From Pseudomonas grandcourensis (GTDB taxonomy: Bacteria > Pseudomonadota > Gammaproteobacteria > Pseudomonadales > Pseudomonadaceae): a stretch of 64,000 nt of DNA. How positions within the stretch are numbered: position 1 is the stretch's first letter; the number at the start of each line of letters is the position of its first letter. This document shows positions 11,625 through 20,575 of the stretch, piece after piece. The stretch is from assembly GCF_039909015.1 (NCBI RefSeq), contig NZ_CP150919.1, forward strand, positions 2,394,501-2,458,500. The letters run 5' to 3'. Below the pieces are notes generated by a model, which was not told the DNA's origin, made no database searches, and was given only the letters and a program-made list of their open reading frames with translations. Position numbers and translations under genes: made by a program.

Positions 11625-12341
11625 TCAGCGCGGCATATACCCCAACTGCCAGCGCCGCGGGATCTTCAGCGACAACACCCCGAGCCCGGCAGCCAGCAGG
11701 CCGCTGGCAAACAACGCCTTGAGCCCCAGGTGGTGTTCCAGCACGGCACCGAGTACCGCGCCGACGAACATGCCGGTCCAGGGGATCAGTTGTACGCGCC
11801 AGCCGCTACGGCGCTCGCCTAGCATCCAGCGGCCCAGTCCGCGGCCGAAGCGCGAAAGGGCACCGGTGACGTAAGTCAGGCCTACTGGCAGGCCGTTCAC
11901 TTCTTCCACTGCGGAGTTGAGCATGCCCATTGCGATGATCGCCGCCAGCAGGGCCGGAAGTTGCGCGTCATAGGGCCAGGCTGCGGCGGTGCACAGCAGT
12001 GTGGCGATGCACAACAACAAAGGCAGGGCCCGGCGTCTGCCTAGCCGGCTGACGATAATGCCCAGCGCGTTGCCGACGATGAAAGTGGCGACGAGGATCA
12101 CCAGGCGCAGGGTCAACCCAAGGTCGCCAGTACTGATGGCGACAGCCATCCGGGTGGTATTGCCGCTCATGAACGAGACGAAGTCGCCGCTGGCCATGAA
12201 GCCGATGGCGTCGGTCATGCCGGCGAGTACCGAGAGCATGGCCACCAGGCTCAGGCCTATGCGCCCGCGCCATTTCTGCGTGTGCAAGTGTCCGGGGCTG
12301 GCGTGGGGCCTGGCGGTGTTGGGCAGCATCGGCGACGGCAT
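11625..12341 (-). CDS. DUF1275 (YoaK-like) membrane protein
   Basis: Six or seven hydrophobic segments and the DUF1275 signature: an N-terminal helix with SVLAGMTDAIGFM, then DFVSFMSGNTTRMA. Function unknown in this family. The protein is 238 residues from ATG 12341; ATG 12329, with AAGGA about 11 bases upstream, is an equally possible start. It follows the DUF6388-like gene by 13 bases on the same strand. Confidence 0.8.
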   Translation of the reverse strand: MPSPMLPNTARPHASPGHLHTQKWRGRIGLSLVAMLSVLAGMTDAIGFMASGDFVSFMSGNTTRMAVAISTGDLGLTLRLVILVATFIVGNALGIIVSRLGRRRALPLLLCIATLLCTAAAWPYDAQLPALLAAIIAMGMLNSAVEEVNGLPVGLTYVTGALSRFGRGLGRWMLGERRSGWRVQLIPWTGMFVGAVLGAVLEHHLGLKALFASGLLAAGLGVLSLKIPRRWQLGYMPR

Positions 12342-12354
12342 CCTTGAACAGTGC

Positions 12355-12684
12355 TTAGGGTTTGATCCCATTCAACTCGCAATATTCCAGCCAGTCCATG
12401 CCGGCCATTTCCGCCACTTCCCGATGCACTTCCAGGCGCTGCGCTTCGTAGTCCTGGGGTGTGGCGGTAGTTAACTGCAACGTCAGTTCCCAGGCGAACA
12501 ACTGCTGGCGTTCGGCTTCAGCTTCAAACGCTTCGTGCAGCCGCTCCTCGCGATACTGAGCCGCCGTTTCACCCTTGGCCTGAGCCAACAGCGGGTTGAG
12601 GTGGTCGAGTTCTTCGCGCAACTCGGGGCGCGCATCGAGAAACTTCTTGAGTGCTTGCTCATGCTGCAGTTCGGTTGCCGCCAT
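12355..12684 (-). CDS. Small acidic helical protein (DUF6388-like)
   Basis: A 109-residue, strongly charged, mostly helical protein without membrane segments or signal peptide. It resembles an uncharacterised Pseudomonas family that I believe is DUF6388, but I cannot confirm the number. The start at ATG 12684 is fixed by AGGAG five bases upstream; the open frame continues further but lacks a better start. Located between the short DNA-binding gene and the DUF1275 gene, all minus strand, so the three may form one transcript. Confidence 0.7.
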   Translation of the reverse strand: MAATELQHEQALKKFLDARPELREELDHLNPLLAQAKGETAAQYREERLHEAFEAEAERQQLFAWELTLQLTTATPQDYEAQRLEVHREVAEMAGMDWLEYCELNGIKP

Positions 12685-12704
12685 GGTCGCTCCTTGAGAA
12701 CGGA

Positions 12705-12953
12705 TTACGAGGATTGCTTCTTGCCGGCCTTCGCCGCTGCCGCCAGGCATTCGAGGGCAAACTGTTCGGTGTAGGTCATCTGGATCGGCGTGGTTTCGCC
12801 TTTGACGGTTCTTTCGCCGTCGAGGATGTAACGAATCCGCTTGTCGGTGACGCCGATTCGCTTGGCAATCCAGGACGGCGTCTGACCGATCTGGCTGATC
12901 AGCTTGTCGGCATATTCAGTGCTCGGTTTGTAGAACTCGGCATTAGGTGTCAT
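12705..12953 (-). CDS. Short helix-turn-helix protein
   Basis: 82 residues starting MTPNAEFYKP. Residues about 25-45 (TPSWIAKRIGVTDKRIRYIL) read as a helix-turn-helix with the xWIAxxIGVxxxxI spacing of Xre/Cro-type proteins, followed by a conserved-looking tail. The longer open frame in the same register extends to 13469 but overlaps an opposing lipoprotein gene, and the ATG at 12953 with GGAA upstream is the natural start. It could be a regulator of its two downstream neighbours; this is inference. Confidence 0.72.
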   Translation of the reverse strand: MTPNAEFYKPSTEYADKLISQIGQTPSWIAKRIGVTDKRIRYILDGERTVKGETTPIQMTYTEQFALECLAAAAKAGKKQSS

Positions 12954-13100
12954 CAGGTTTCCAGTCAGGGTGCGATGCAGCGTTATTGGCGCGACAGGGT
13001 GCGCGAATCGTTGCGCGCTGTCGCGGTATAAATGCAGTAAAGCAGAACGATACGGGCTGCCGGGGTGATAAAGTCCGCTTTTTCCCGATGAGTGAATGCA

Positions 13101-13451
13101 ATGCGAATTCTGATGGTGGCGCTGGCCGTGACGTTGCTGGCGGGATGCGCCGGCTCGGCAATGAACGACGCCCGCACCAAGGCCCCGTACAAGACCCTGA
13201 ACTCGGAAAAACCGGGAAAAGACGTCGCCCAGTGCGTGCAGTTTTCCTGGCAGGACGAGGCCGTGTTCGGCGTTGATGCCGCTGCGTATCTGCAACCGGG
13301 GGAGAAGGGCGGCACGACCGTTTACACCCGTTCGGCGGAGTACTTCGTCGACGTGACCACCGATGCCTCGGGCACGGTGTTGAGCTACTACGCACAGAAG
13401 GACGACTTCGTGGCCAAGCGCCGGTTGGCGGCGTTGGCGACTTGCCTCTGA
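13101..13451 (+). CDS. Small lipoprotein
   Basis: 116-residue exported protein with a lipobox (LLAGC, cysteine about residue 16) after a short hydrophobic signal, so predicted to be lipid-anchored after signal peptidase II cleavage. The residue after the cysteine is Ala, which predicts outer-membrane sorting. The rest has no motif I recognise. ATG 13101 is preferred over an in-frame GTG at 13092. Followed by a REP pair. Confidence 0.75.
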   Translation: MRILMVALAVTLLAGCAGSAMNDARTKAPYKTLNSEKPGKDVAQCVQFSWQDEAVFGVDAAAYLQPGEKGGTTVYTRSAEYFVDVTTDASGTVLSYYAQKDDFVAKRRLAALATCL

Positions 13452-13474
13452 TCTGATGGCTTGTTGCATTACCC

Positions 13475-13565
13475 CTGTGGGAGCGAGCCTGCTCGCGATA
13501 GCGGTTGGTCAGTCGACATCAATGTTGAATGACAGTCCGTCATCGCGAGCAGGCTCGCTCCTACA
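13475..13565. repeat. REP pair (inverted)
   Basis: Two inverted copies of the Pseudomonas REP unit (GGAGCGAGCCTGCTCGCGAT and its complement) separated by about 40 bases. It lies between the convergent lipoprotein and GNAT genes, a usual REP location. Confidence 0.9.
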
Positions 13566-13581
13566 TTGGTTTTGTGTCGAG

Positions 13582-14007
13582 TCAGTAATTCAGGCGCTTC
13601 TGGAAGAAGAAGTGCTTGTGGCCCGGCGGGTAGTCGGCAATGTGCCCGATTTCGCTGTAGCCGCATTTCCTGTAGAACTCCGGTGCCTGGAATTCGAAGG
13701 TGTCGAGCCACAGTCCGACGCAGTGCCGTTCCCGCGCCAGGTCTTCGACCATCTGCATCAATTTCGAACCCAGGCCCTGTCCCCGGGCCTGTTCCGGCAC
13801 CACCAGCAAGTCGATGTACAGCCATTGGTAAAACAATCGGCCATGCAGGCCGCCGAGGATCTCGTCGTTGTCGTCGCGCACCAGCAAGGCGATGTGCTCA
13901 GGCACGTTACCTTCGGCCTTCGAGCCGTTGTAGGCGCGCAGCGGTTTGAGGATGGCCTGGCGTTGTTCTTCCGTGGGGTTTGGCGACAGTTCGATACGCA
14001 GGTTCAT
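13582..14007 (-). CDS. GNAT family N-acetyltransferase
   Basis: 141-residue acetyltransferase. Motif A for acetyl-CoA pyrophosphate binding is seen as VPEQARGQGLGSKL at about 70-83, and the C-terminal YRKCGYSE fits the motif-B end of the fold. Substrate unknown; small GNATs of this type modify amines, antibiotics or proteins. Confidence 0.88.
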   Translation of the reverse strand: MNLRIELSPNPTEEQRQAILKPLRAYNGSKAEGNVPEHIALLVRDDNDEILGGLHGRLFYQWLYIDLLVVPEQARGQGLGSKLMQMVEDLARERHCVGLWLDTFEFQAPEFYRKCGYSEIGHIADYPPGHKHFFFQKRLNY

Positions 14008-14175
14008 GGCTATATCCTTATGGCATTGAAGCCGCAGCCTATCCCGGTTGCAGCGATTGTTCCATCCCCGGAAAAGTTGAACCGTCGTCGACGCGCAGCT
14101 TGCTAGAGGGGGGGTAAGCGCTGTGCGTTTTCACTTAACATGTGGACCCTCAGACAAATAACAGGACGCGTTGTC

Positions 14176-14769
14176 ATGTCGAATACCGCCGAGCGGGTCA
14201 ACATCCTTGAGTCTCAGGTGTTGTCCCACGACTGGTACCTGCTCAAGAAAATCACCTTCGATTACCAACGCAACAATGGCGAGTGGCAACGCCAGGTCCG
14301 GGAGGTCTACGACCGTGGCAATGGCGCGGCGATTCTCTTGTACAACCGCGAAAAGAAAACCGTGGTACTGACCCGGCAATTTCGCCTGCCGGTGTTCGTC
14401 AACGGTCACGACGGGCTGTTGATCGAAGTGGCGGCGGGACTGCTGGAAGGCGCGGCGCCTGAAGACCGCATCCGCGATGAAGCGGAGGAAGAGACGGGGT
14501 ATCGCGTGCACCATGTGCAGAAGGTGTTCGAGGCGTACATGAGCCCCGGTTCGGTGACGGAAAAACTGCACTTCTTCATTGCCGAATACGACGCGAAGTC
14601 GAAAGTCAGCGACGGTGGCGGGCTGGAGGCGGAAACCGAAGAGCTGGAAGTGCTGGAGTGGGCGTTCGACGACGCGCTCGAAGCGTTTTATCGCGGCGAA
14701 ATCTGCGACGCCAAGACCATCATGCTGTTGCAGTATGCGGCGATGAAAAACCTCTTCGCCCAAGCATGA
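14176..14769 (+). CDS. nudK: Nudix hydrolase, GDP-mannose pyrophosphatase NudK-like
   Basis: Hydrolyses nucleoside-diphosphate sugars; E. coli NudK (191 residues) prefers GDP-mannose. The Nudix box runs from G of AAGLLEG to DEAEEETGY, with the metal-binding glutamates intact although the usual Arg-Glu pair reads Asp-Glu. 197 residues from ATG 14176, which has AGGA nine bases upstream; an earlier ATG at 14140 is less likely. The stop abuts the stop of the opposing methyltransferase gene with no intervening base. Confidence 0.85.
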   Translation: MSNTAERVNILESQVLSHDWYLLKKITFDYQRNNGEWQRQVREVYDRGNGAAILLYNREKKTVVLTRQFRLPVFVNGHDGLLIEVAAGLLEGAAPEDRIRDEAEEETGYRVHHVQKVFEAYMSPGSVTEKLHFFIAEYDAKSKVSDGGGLEAETEELEVLEWAFDDALEAFYRGEICDAKTIMLLQYAAMKNLFAQA

Positions 14770-15282
14770 TCAAAAGCCTGGCAGGCGTGCCGTGCCGGGC
14801 CATTGCCCACCCTCCAGCGTCAGCAACAGCTCCTTCGCCTCAAGCCCACCGGCAAACCCGGTCAACTTCCCCGACGCGCCAATCACCCGATGACAGGGCG
14901 CGATAATCGAAATCGGGTTCTTGCCATTCGCCGCACCCACCGCCCTGACCGCCGCCGGGTTGCCGATCTGTTCGGCGATCTGGCTGTAGCTGCGGGTCTC
15001 GCCGAACGGGATGGTCAGCAGCGCCGCCCAGACCTTCTTCTGGAATTGCGTGCCGGCAAAATCCAGATCCAGTTCGAAGCGATCGCGGGTGCCGGAAAAA
15101 TATTCGCGTAACTGCGCAGCCGTGCGCACCAGGATCGGATTGTCCGGCGCTTCGCTCATCGGCCCCAGGCGCACCCGGCCGGGCTTGTCGTTTTCCCAGA
15201 GGATGGCCGCCAGTCGTGAACCGTTCGCGACCAGCTTCAACGGGCCCACGGGTGAAGCCACGGTGATGCAGGTATAGGTCAT
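14770..15282 (-). CDS. ogt: Methylated-DNA-protein-cysteine methyltransferase
   Basis: Suicide repair enzyme that removes alkyl groups from O6-guanine onto its own cysteine. The active-site PCHRV is present (IIAPCHRVIG, C130), preceded by the DNA-binding helix containing RAVGAANGKNP. 170 residues, typical of the single-domain Ogt type; there is no Ada N-terminal domain. The start at ATG 15282 is chosen because the family begins about here; upstream codons in frame run into the ggt leader. Confidence 0.9.
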   Translation of the reverse strand: MTYTCITVASPVGPLKLVANGSRLAAILWENDKPGRVRLGPMSEAPDNPILVRTAAQLREYFSGTRDRFELDLDFAGTQFQKKVWAALLTIPFGETRSYSQIAEQIGNPAAVRAVGAANGKNPISIIAPCHRVIGASGKLTGFAGGLEAKELLLTLEGGQWPGTARLPGF

Positions 15283-15418
15283 GCCAGGGCTCGCGCAAAA
15301 TTGCTGAACAGGCGTTAAGGATACTGCCTCGACGGGGAGGCGCAAACCGTAATCCCGACCATACTTGGCTACGGCTTTTGAAATGTTTCCCTGTTTAATA
15401 ACAAGAAGAGACCGACTC

Positions 15419-17146
15419 ATGAAGTACGAACCTTTTGCCAAATCGCTGATTGCGACCTCATTGGCGCTCAGCTGCCTGACCGCCCATGCCGCCTCCGTGG
15501 CCCCGGCTACCGGGGAAAACGGCATGGTGGTCACGGCCCAGCACCTGGCCAGCCATGTGGGCGTGGATGTGCTCAAGAACGGCGGCAATGCCGTGGATGC
15601 GGCGGTGGCGGTCGGCTATGCGCTGGCGGTGGTGTACCCCGCGGCAGGCAACCTCGGCGGCGGTGGTTTCATGACGATTCAACTGGCGGACGGGCGCAAG
15701 ACCTTCCTCGACTTCCGTGAAAAAGCCCCGCTGGCCGCTACCGCCAACATGTACCTGGACAAGGAGGGCAACGTCGTTCCCGATCTGAGTACCCGTGGCC
15801 ACCTGGCCGTGGGCGTGCCGGGCACCGTGTCGGGCATGGAACTGGCGCTGTCCAAGTACGGCACCAAGCCGCGCAAGGAAATCATCGCCCCGGCCATCAA
15901 GCTGGCCGAAGACGGTTTCGTGCTGGAACAGGGCGACGTCGATCTGCTGGACTATGCCACCGACATGTTCAAGAAGGACATCAAGGATTCCGGCGCGATC
16001 TTCCTGAGCAATGGCGAGCCGATGCAGGTCGGCCAGAAACTGGTGCAAAAGGACCTGAGCAAGACCCTGCGGGAGATCTCCGAGAAAGGCGCCGACGGTT
16101 TCTATAAAGGCTGGGTGGCCGACGCCATCGTCACCTCCAGCCAGGCCAACAAGGGCATCATCACCCAGGCCGACCTCGACAAATACAAGACCCGCGAACT
16201 GGCGCCCATCGAGTGCGACTACCGTGGCTACCACGTGGTTTCCGCACCGCCACCGAGTTCCGGCGGGGTGGTGATCTGCGAGATCATGAACATCCTCGAA
16301 GGTTATCCGATGAAGGATCTGGGCTATCACTCGGCCCAGGGCATGCACTATCAGATCGAAGCGATGCGCCACGCTTACGTGGACCGCAACAGCTACCTGG
16401 GCGACCCGGATTTCGTGAAGAACCCGATTGCCCACCTGCTGGATAAAAACTACGCGACCAAGCTGCGCGACGCGATCAAGCCACAAAAAGCCGCGGTATC
16501 CAGCGAACTCAAGCCCGGCGTAGCGCCCCATGAAGGCAACAACACCACCCATTACTCCATCGTCGACAAGTGGGGCAACGCGGTGTCGGTGACCTACACC
16601 CTCAACGACTGGTTCGGTGCCGGCGTGATGGCGAGCAAGACCGGGGTCATCCTCAACGATGAAATGGACGACTTCACCTCGAAAATCGGCGTACCGAACA
16701 TGTACGGCCTGGTGCAGGGCGAGGCCAATGCCATCGCGCCCGGCAAGGCGCCGCTGTCGTCCATGAGCCCGACCATCGTCACCAAGGACGGCAAAGTGGT
16801 GATGGTGGTCGGTACGCCGGGCGGCAGCCGCATCATCACCGCGACCTTGCTGACCATGCTCAACGTGATCGACTACGGCATGAACATCCAGGAAGCGGTC
16901 GATGCACCGCGTTTTCATCAGCAGTGGCTGCCGGAGGAAACCAACCTGGAAGCCTTCACCACCAGCCCGGACACGGTGAAAATCCTCGAAAGCTGGGGGC
17001 ACAAGTTTGCCGGTCCTCAGGACGCCAACCACCTGGCGGCGATCCTGGTCGGTGCGCCATCCCTGGGTGGCAAGCCGGTAGGCAAGAACCGTTTCTACGG
17101 GGCGAACGACCCACGGCGTAACACCGGGTTGTCGCTGGGTTATTGA
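15419..17146 (+). CDS. ggt: Gamma-glutamyltransferase precursor
   Basis: Periplasmic enzyme cleaving glutathione and other gamma-glutamyl compounds and transferring the glutamyl group. A signal peptide (1-24, ending AHA) precedes the large subunit; autoprocessing is predicted before T376 in NNTTHYS, the nucleophile of the small subunit. The PLSSMSPT and GGSRI motifs that bind the substrate are conserved, as is the DDF lid region. 575 residues, near E. coli Ggt (580). The start at ATG 15419 has AAGAAGAG eight bases upstream; an upstream frame extension is not needed. Confidence 0.96.
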   Translation: MKYEPFAKSLIATSLALSCLTAHAASVAPATGENGMVVTAQHLASHVGVDVLKNGGNAVDAAVAVGYALAVVYPAAGNLGGGGFMTIQLADGRKTFLDFREKAPLAATANMYLDKEGNVVPDLSTRGHLAVGVPGTVSGMELALSKYGTKPRKEIIAPAIKLAEDGFVLEQGDVDLLDYATDMFKKDIKDSGAIFLSNGEPMQVGQKLVQKDLSKTLREISEKGADGFYKGWVADAIVTSSQANKGIITQADLDKYKTRELAPIECDYRGYHVVSAPPPSSGGVVICEIMNILEGYPMKDLGYHSAQGMHYQIEAMRHAYVDRNSYLGDPDFVKNPIAHLLDKNYATKLRDAIKPQKAAVSSELKPGVAPHEGNNTTHYSIVDKWGNAVSVTYTLNDWFGAGVMASKTGVILNDEMDDFTSKIGVPNMYGLVQGEANAIAPGKAPLSSMSPTIVTKDGKVVMVVGTPGGSRIITATLLTMLNVIDYGMNIQEAVDAPRFHQQWLPEETNLEAFTTSPDTVKILESWGHKFAGPQDANHLAAILVGAPSLGGKPVGKNRFYGANDPRRNTGLSLGY

Positions 17147-17215
17147 GGGTTGTGTCCGGAGGGGGACGGGCTTATGTTCGTCCCCTGATCCCTCGACATC
17201 ACAAGGAAGGAAATC

Positions 17216-17749
17216 ATGACCACTGCACTGTTAATCATCGACGTTCAGCAGGCATTGTGCTCCGGTGAATACGAGTGTTTCGAGATCGGACGGGTTATCG
17301 ATACGATCAACGATCTCTCGGCCCGGGCCCGCAAGGCCGAAGTTCCCGTGGTGCTGATCCAGCACGAAGAAACGGGCAGTCCGCTGGCGCATGACGCTGC
17401 CGGCTGGCAACTGGCCGAAGGGCTGCAAACCTCGGCCACGGATCATCGCGTGCGCAAGACCACCCCGGATTCGTTCTACAAGACCAAGCTGCAAAAACTG
17501 TTGCCGGAGCAAGACTTCGAACGCCTGGTCATCTGCGGCCTGCAGACCGATTACTGCGTCAATGCCACTGTGCGCCAGGCCCTGAAACTGGGCTACGACG
17601 TGGTGCTGGCGGGCGACGCACATTCCACCGTCGACAACGGCAACCTGACCGCCGAAGACATCATCGCCGAGCACAACAAGGACCTGGCGCACCTCACCGG
17701 TTCCGTGGCGCGGATCGACGTGATACCGGCCAAGGACATCCACTTCTGA
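17216..17749 (+). CDS. Isochorismatase-like cysteine hydrolase
   Basis: Cytoplasmic hydrolase with the alpha/beta isochorismatase fold. The catalytic triad is visible as D9 (IIDVQ), K81 and C114 (GLQTDYCVNATV), so an amidase or nicotinamidase-like reaction is expected rather than a true isochorismatase. 177 residues, usual length. AAGGAAGG lies 6-8 bases before the ATG. Substrate not deducible. Confidence 0.9.
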   Translation: MTTALLIIDVQQALCSGEYECFEIGRVIDTINDLSARARKAEVPVVLIQHEETGSPLAHDAAGWQLAEGLQTSATDHRVRKTTPDSFYKTKLQKLLPEQDFERLVICGLQTDYCVNATVRQALKLGYDVVLAGDAHSTVDNGNLTAEDIIAEHNKDLAHLTGSVARIDVIPAKDIHF

Positions 17750-17765
17750 TACCACCACATTCCCC

Positions 17766-17857
17766 CTGTGGGAGTGAGCCTGCTCGCGATGACGTCGTTA
17801 CAGCCAACATTGATGTCGGCTGACCCACCGCTATCGCGAGCAGGCTCACTCCTACAG
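17766..17857. repeat. REP pair (inverted)
   Basis: Inverted REP units GGAGTGAGCCTGCTCGCGAT and complement flank a short spacer downstream of the cysteine hydrolase gene. Confidence 0.9.
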
Positions 17858-17897
17858 TAATTTCGGTTGCTCCCGGATTTTGCGTACACCCAATAAC

Positions 17898-17970
17898 CCT
17901 GTGAGCGAGCTTGCTCGCGATGGCGTCATTACAGCCAGCATCGGCTTTGACTGACTCACCACTCCCACAG
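17898..17970. repeat. Degenerate REP pair
   Basis: One good REP unit (GTGAGCGAGCTTGCTCGCGA, 17901-17920) and an eroded partner at about 17955-17970 (ACTCCCACAG only). It lies at the 3' end of the LysR gene. Confidence 0.7.
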
Positions 17971-17973
17971 AAC

Positions 17974-18876
17974 CTACACCGCTCCGAAAATCTCGATCAG
18001 CTCGTTCAGGAACGCACTCACCAGGTCCCGCTGCCGCGCCGAATGCCTTACCGCCGCATGAAAGCTGACCTCATAGCGCAACAGGTCCGGGTTCAGCGGG
18101 TGTAACTGCCCCAGCTGTTCATGGCGGGTCGCGTAGTGCTGTGGCAGAAACCCCAGGTGCTGGCCGGACAGGATCAGCAGGGCCGCGCCGTCCATGCTGT
18201 CGGTGAGCACGGTCAGGCGCTCGATGGAGGTGGGGGCCGGCATTTCCGGCAGCGGATGGCTCGGCCAGACCCAGTCGAACCCGCTGACATCTTCCCGGGT
18301 CAGTGCGCCGACCTTGCCGAACAGCGGGTGCGAGGGCGCGCAGTAGGCAATCTGGGTTTCCGGGAACAGCGGGAAATAATCGATGCTGGGCAAGCGATGC
18401 CAGAAGTAACCGATGGCCAGGTCGATATGGCCGTTGATGATTTTTTCTTCCAGCAGCGACGACGACAGTTCGGTGAAATGGAAGTACAACCCCTCGTGCC
18501 GCGCCCGCAAACGGGCAATGGCCTGGCCGATTTTCTTGTTTGCCACCGGATCGATTTGCCCCAGCAGGCCAATGTTGATGCTGCCCGAGACTTTGCGGTT
18601 GATGTGCTGCACCTCGACCCGAAAGCCTTCGGCCGCCGCCAGCAAGCGCCGGGCCGCCTCGATGAACTGAGTGCCTTTGGGCGTTACCGAAAACCCGCCG
18701 CGCCCGCGTTCGCACAAGCGGAAACCGACCCGGGCTTCCAGCGTCGCCAACTGCGCGCTGATTGTGGGTTGCGTGGTGTTGAGGGCGGTTTGCGCCGCCG
18801 AGATGCCACCCGCTTCGACGACGGTCAGAAATACCCGGATCAGGCGCAGATCCAGCTCCGTTACAGTTCCCAGCAT
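17974..18876 (-). CDS. LysR family transcriptional regulator
   Basis: 300 residues with the N-terminal winged helix-turn-helix (about 10-65; GGISAAQTALNTTQPTISAQL) and a type-2 periplasmic-binding-like effector domain. Divergent from the NCS1 permease gene at 19076, with a 20-base dyad in the 199-base gap, so it most likely controls the permease/amidase pair and itself. Effector unknown; similar in style to the LysR at 34966, which also sits by an NCS1 permease locus. Confidence 0.93.
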   Translation of the reverse strand: MLGTVTELDLRLIRVFLTVVEAGGISAAQTALNTTQPTISAQLATLEARVGFRLCERGRGGFSVTPKGTQFIEAARRLLAAAEGFRVEVQHINRKVSGSINIGLLGQIDPVANKKIGQAIARLRARHEGLYFHFTELSSSLLEEKIINGHIDLAIGYFWHRLPSIDYFPLFPETQIAYCAPSHPLFGKVGALTREDVSGFDWVWPSHPLPEMPAPTSIERLTVLTDSMDGAALLILSGQHLGFLPQHYATRHEQLGQLHPLNPDLLRYEVSFHAAVRHSARQRDLVSAFLNELIEIFGAV

Positions 18877-18897
18877 GGGGGCTCCCGATTCTCGCTT

Positions 18898-18917
18898 ACA
18901 TAGATGCAGGTCTATGT
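18898..18917. promoter_or_regulatory. Candidate LysR operator
   Basis: Perfect 7-base arms ACATAGA/TCTATGT with a 6-base spacer, 21 bases upstream of the LysR start codon in the divergent region. The size and T-rich/A-rich symmetry fit a LysR recognition site. No footprint data; inferred from symmetry and position. Confidence 0.5.
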
Positions 18918-19075
18918 GAACAGTGTGCCTGCGATATTTTATTGCCCGGACTCACGCCCTACATTGCCGTGAAACCAGCGTCATCGTCAGCTTTTTCTGG
19001 ACTTTCACCTGAACTGGACGTCGTAGCGAGCGCTGTACCCACAAAAACAACAAACAACAGCATAGGAACAATCGT

Positions 19076-20575
19076 ATGTCAGGTTCCCCAGTGTCTGCGC
19101 ACGCCGCCGAGGCGAGCGGCGGGTTGGCCATCGAAGGTCACTCCATCGACTACATCCCGGAAAACGAACGCCACGCCAAACTCAGCAGTCAGGGGCCTTT
19201 CTGGTTCCTCGGCAATTTCCACTTCTTCACCATCTCCATCGGCTTTGTCGGCCCGAGCCTTGGCTTGTCCGCGCTGTGGACCATGTTCGCCGGTGCCCTG
19301 GGCATCATGTTCGGCACCATTTTCATGGCGTTCCACGGCTCCCAGGGCCCGGAAATGGGCCTGCCGCAGATGATCCAGTCCCGCGCCCAGTTCGGCTATC
19401 GCGGGGTGATCCTGGCGTTGATGGCGACGATGTTTGTGTTCGTCGGTTTCAACGTGGTGAACATTTCGCTGATCATGAATGGCCTGGAGCATGTGTTCGG
19501 CATTAATCCGACCATCGTCGCCGTGGCCGTTGTGCTGATCGGCGCGCTGTTGTCGATCTACGGCCACGACCTGATGCACAAGGCCTTCAAGTGGGCCTTG
19601 CTGGCGACCTTGCCGCTGTACGCACTGGTGACCATCGCCCTGATGTTCGGCGCGGGCCAGGAAGGCGTCACGCCGGCGGCCGACCTGGGCTTCAACTGGG
19701 TGGCCTTCGCCACGCTGTTCGCCATCGGTGCCAGCTACAACATTTCCTATGCACCCTACGTGTCTGACTATTCCCGTTACCTGCCAAAAAACACCAGCCG
19801 GGCGAAACTGATCGCGGCGGTGTTCATCGGCGCCTCGTTGTCCGGCAGCTGGATGATCGGCCTCGGCGCCTGGCTGGCCCAGGAGCTGAAAGCCGCCGAC
19901 GCGCTGGTGGCGTTGAATCAGGTCGGCTCCTCGATGGTGCCTGGGTTGGGCAATCTGCTGGTAATCGTCTCGGTGGCGGGCTTCCTGCCGATCATCGCCC
20001 TCAACACCTACAGCGCCATGCTGACGCTGCTGACCGGTGTCGACTCGATCAGGAAAATCACCCCGACACCCCGCGCCCGTGTGCTGTCGATCAGTGTGAT
20101 CAGCGTCATTGTGTTGACCTGCGTGCTGTCGATCAAAGGTGACGGCATCGCGCTGTTGAACACCTTCCTGGTGTTGTTGCTGTACTTCCTCGTGCCGTGG
20201 ACCGCCGTCAACCTGGTGGACTACTTCTTTGTGCGCAAGGGCCGCTATGCGATCCCGCATTTCTTCACGCCAAACGGCATCTACGGCGCCTGGCAATTTC
20301 GCGGCATCGTCTCGTACCTGATCGGCTTCGCCGCGATGGTGCCGTTCTTCTACATCTTCGATGCCGCCGCCGGCAAAGAGGTCTTCGTCGGCCCGCTGGC
20401 GCGAGTGCTGGACGGCGTGGATATCGCCTGGCTGGTGGGCCTGGTGGTGTCGGGGCTGACCTATTACCTGCTCAGTCGCTCGATTGATCTGGTCGCCGAA
20501 CGCCGGGTGATCGACGCGCTGAGCGAGAGCGACATCGTCGCCATGACCCATTCATCTGCGGAGGCAGGGCGTTGA
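19076..20575 (+). CDS. NCS1 family permease (purine-cytosine permease type)
   Basis: 499-residue inner-membrane transporter of the nucleobase:cation symporter-1 family with about 12 transmembrane segments. Family features seen: the N-terminal [26 protein letters not shown] in the TM3 region and the [18 protein letters not shown] motif. Substrates of this family include cytosine, purines, allantoin and hydantoins; the adjacent amidase suggests an amide or ring amide, but this is inference. AGGA lies 9 bases before the ATG. Overlaps the next gene by four bases. Close paralog of the permease at 38933. Confidence 0.93.
   Translation: MSGSPVSAHAAEASGGLAIEGHSIDYIPENERHAKLSSQGPFWFLGNFHFFTISIGFVGPSLGLSALWTMFAGALGIMFGTIFMAFHGSQGPEMGLPQMIQSRAQFGYRGVILALMATMFVFVGFNVVNISLIMNGLEHVFGINPTIVAVAVVLIGALLSIYGHDLMHKAFKWALLATLPLYALVTIALMFGAGQEGVTPAADLGFNWVAFATLFAIGASYNISYAPYVSDYSRYLPKNTSRAKLIAAVFIGASLSGSWMIGLGAWLAQELKAADALVALNQVGSSMVPGLGNLLVIVSVAGFLPIIALNTYSAMLTLLTGVDSIRKITPTPRARVLSISVISVIVLTCVLSIKGDGIALLNTFLVLLLYFLVPWTAVNLVDYFFVRKGRYAIPHFFTPNGIYGAWQFRGIVSYLIGFAAMVPFFYIFDAAAGKEVFVGPLARVLDGVDIAWLVGLVVSGLTYYLLSRSIDLVAERRVIDALSESDIVAMTHSSAEAGR

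Noticed and set aside
12705..13469. 254-residue protein on the minus strand
   Set aside because: Only the last 82 residues (from ATG 12953) look like a real protein. The upstream part overlaps the opposing lipoprotein gene and is low-complexity.
14761..14780. Abutting stop codons of the Nudix and methyltransferase genes, and of the cytochrome and LysR genes (47737/47738), as a signal
   Set aside because: Zero-gap convergent stops occur by chance in compact genomes and no terminator or special structure was found there.
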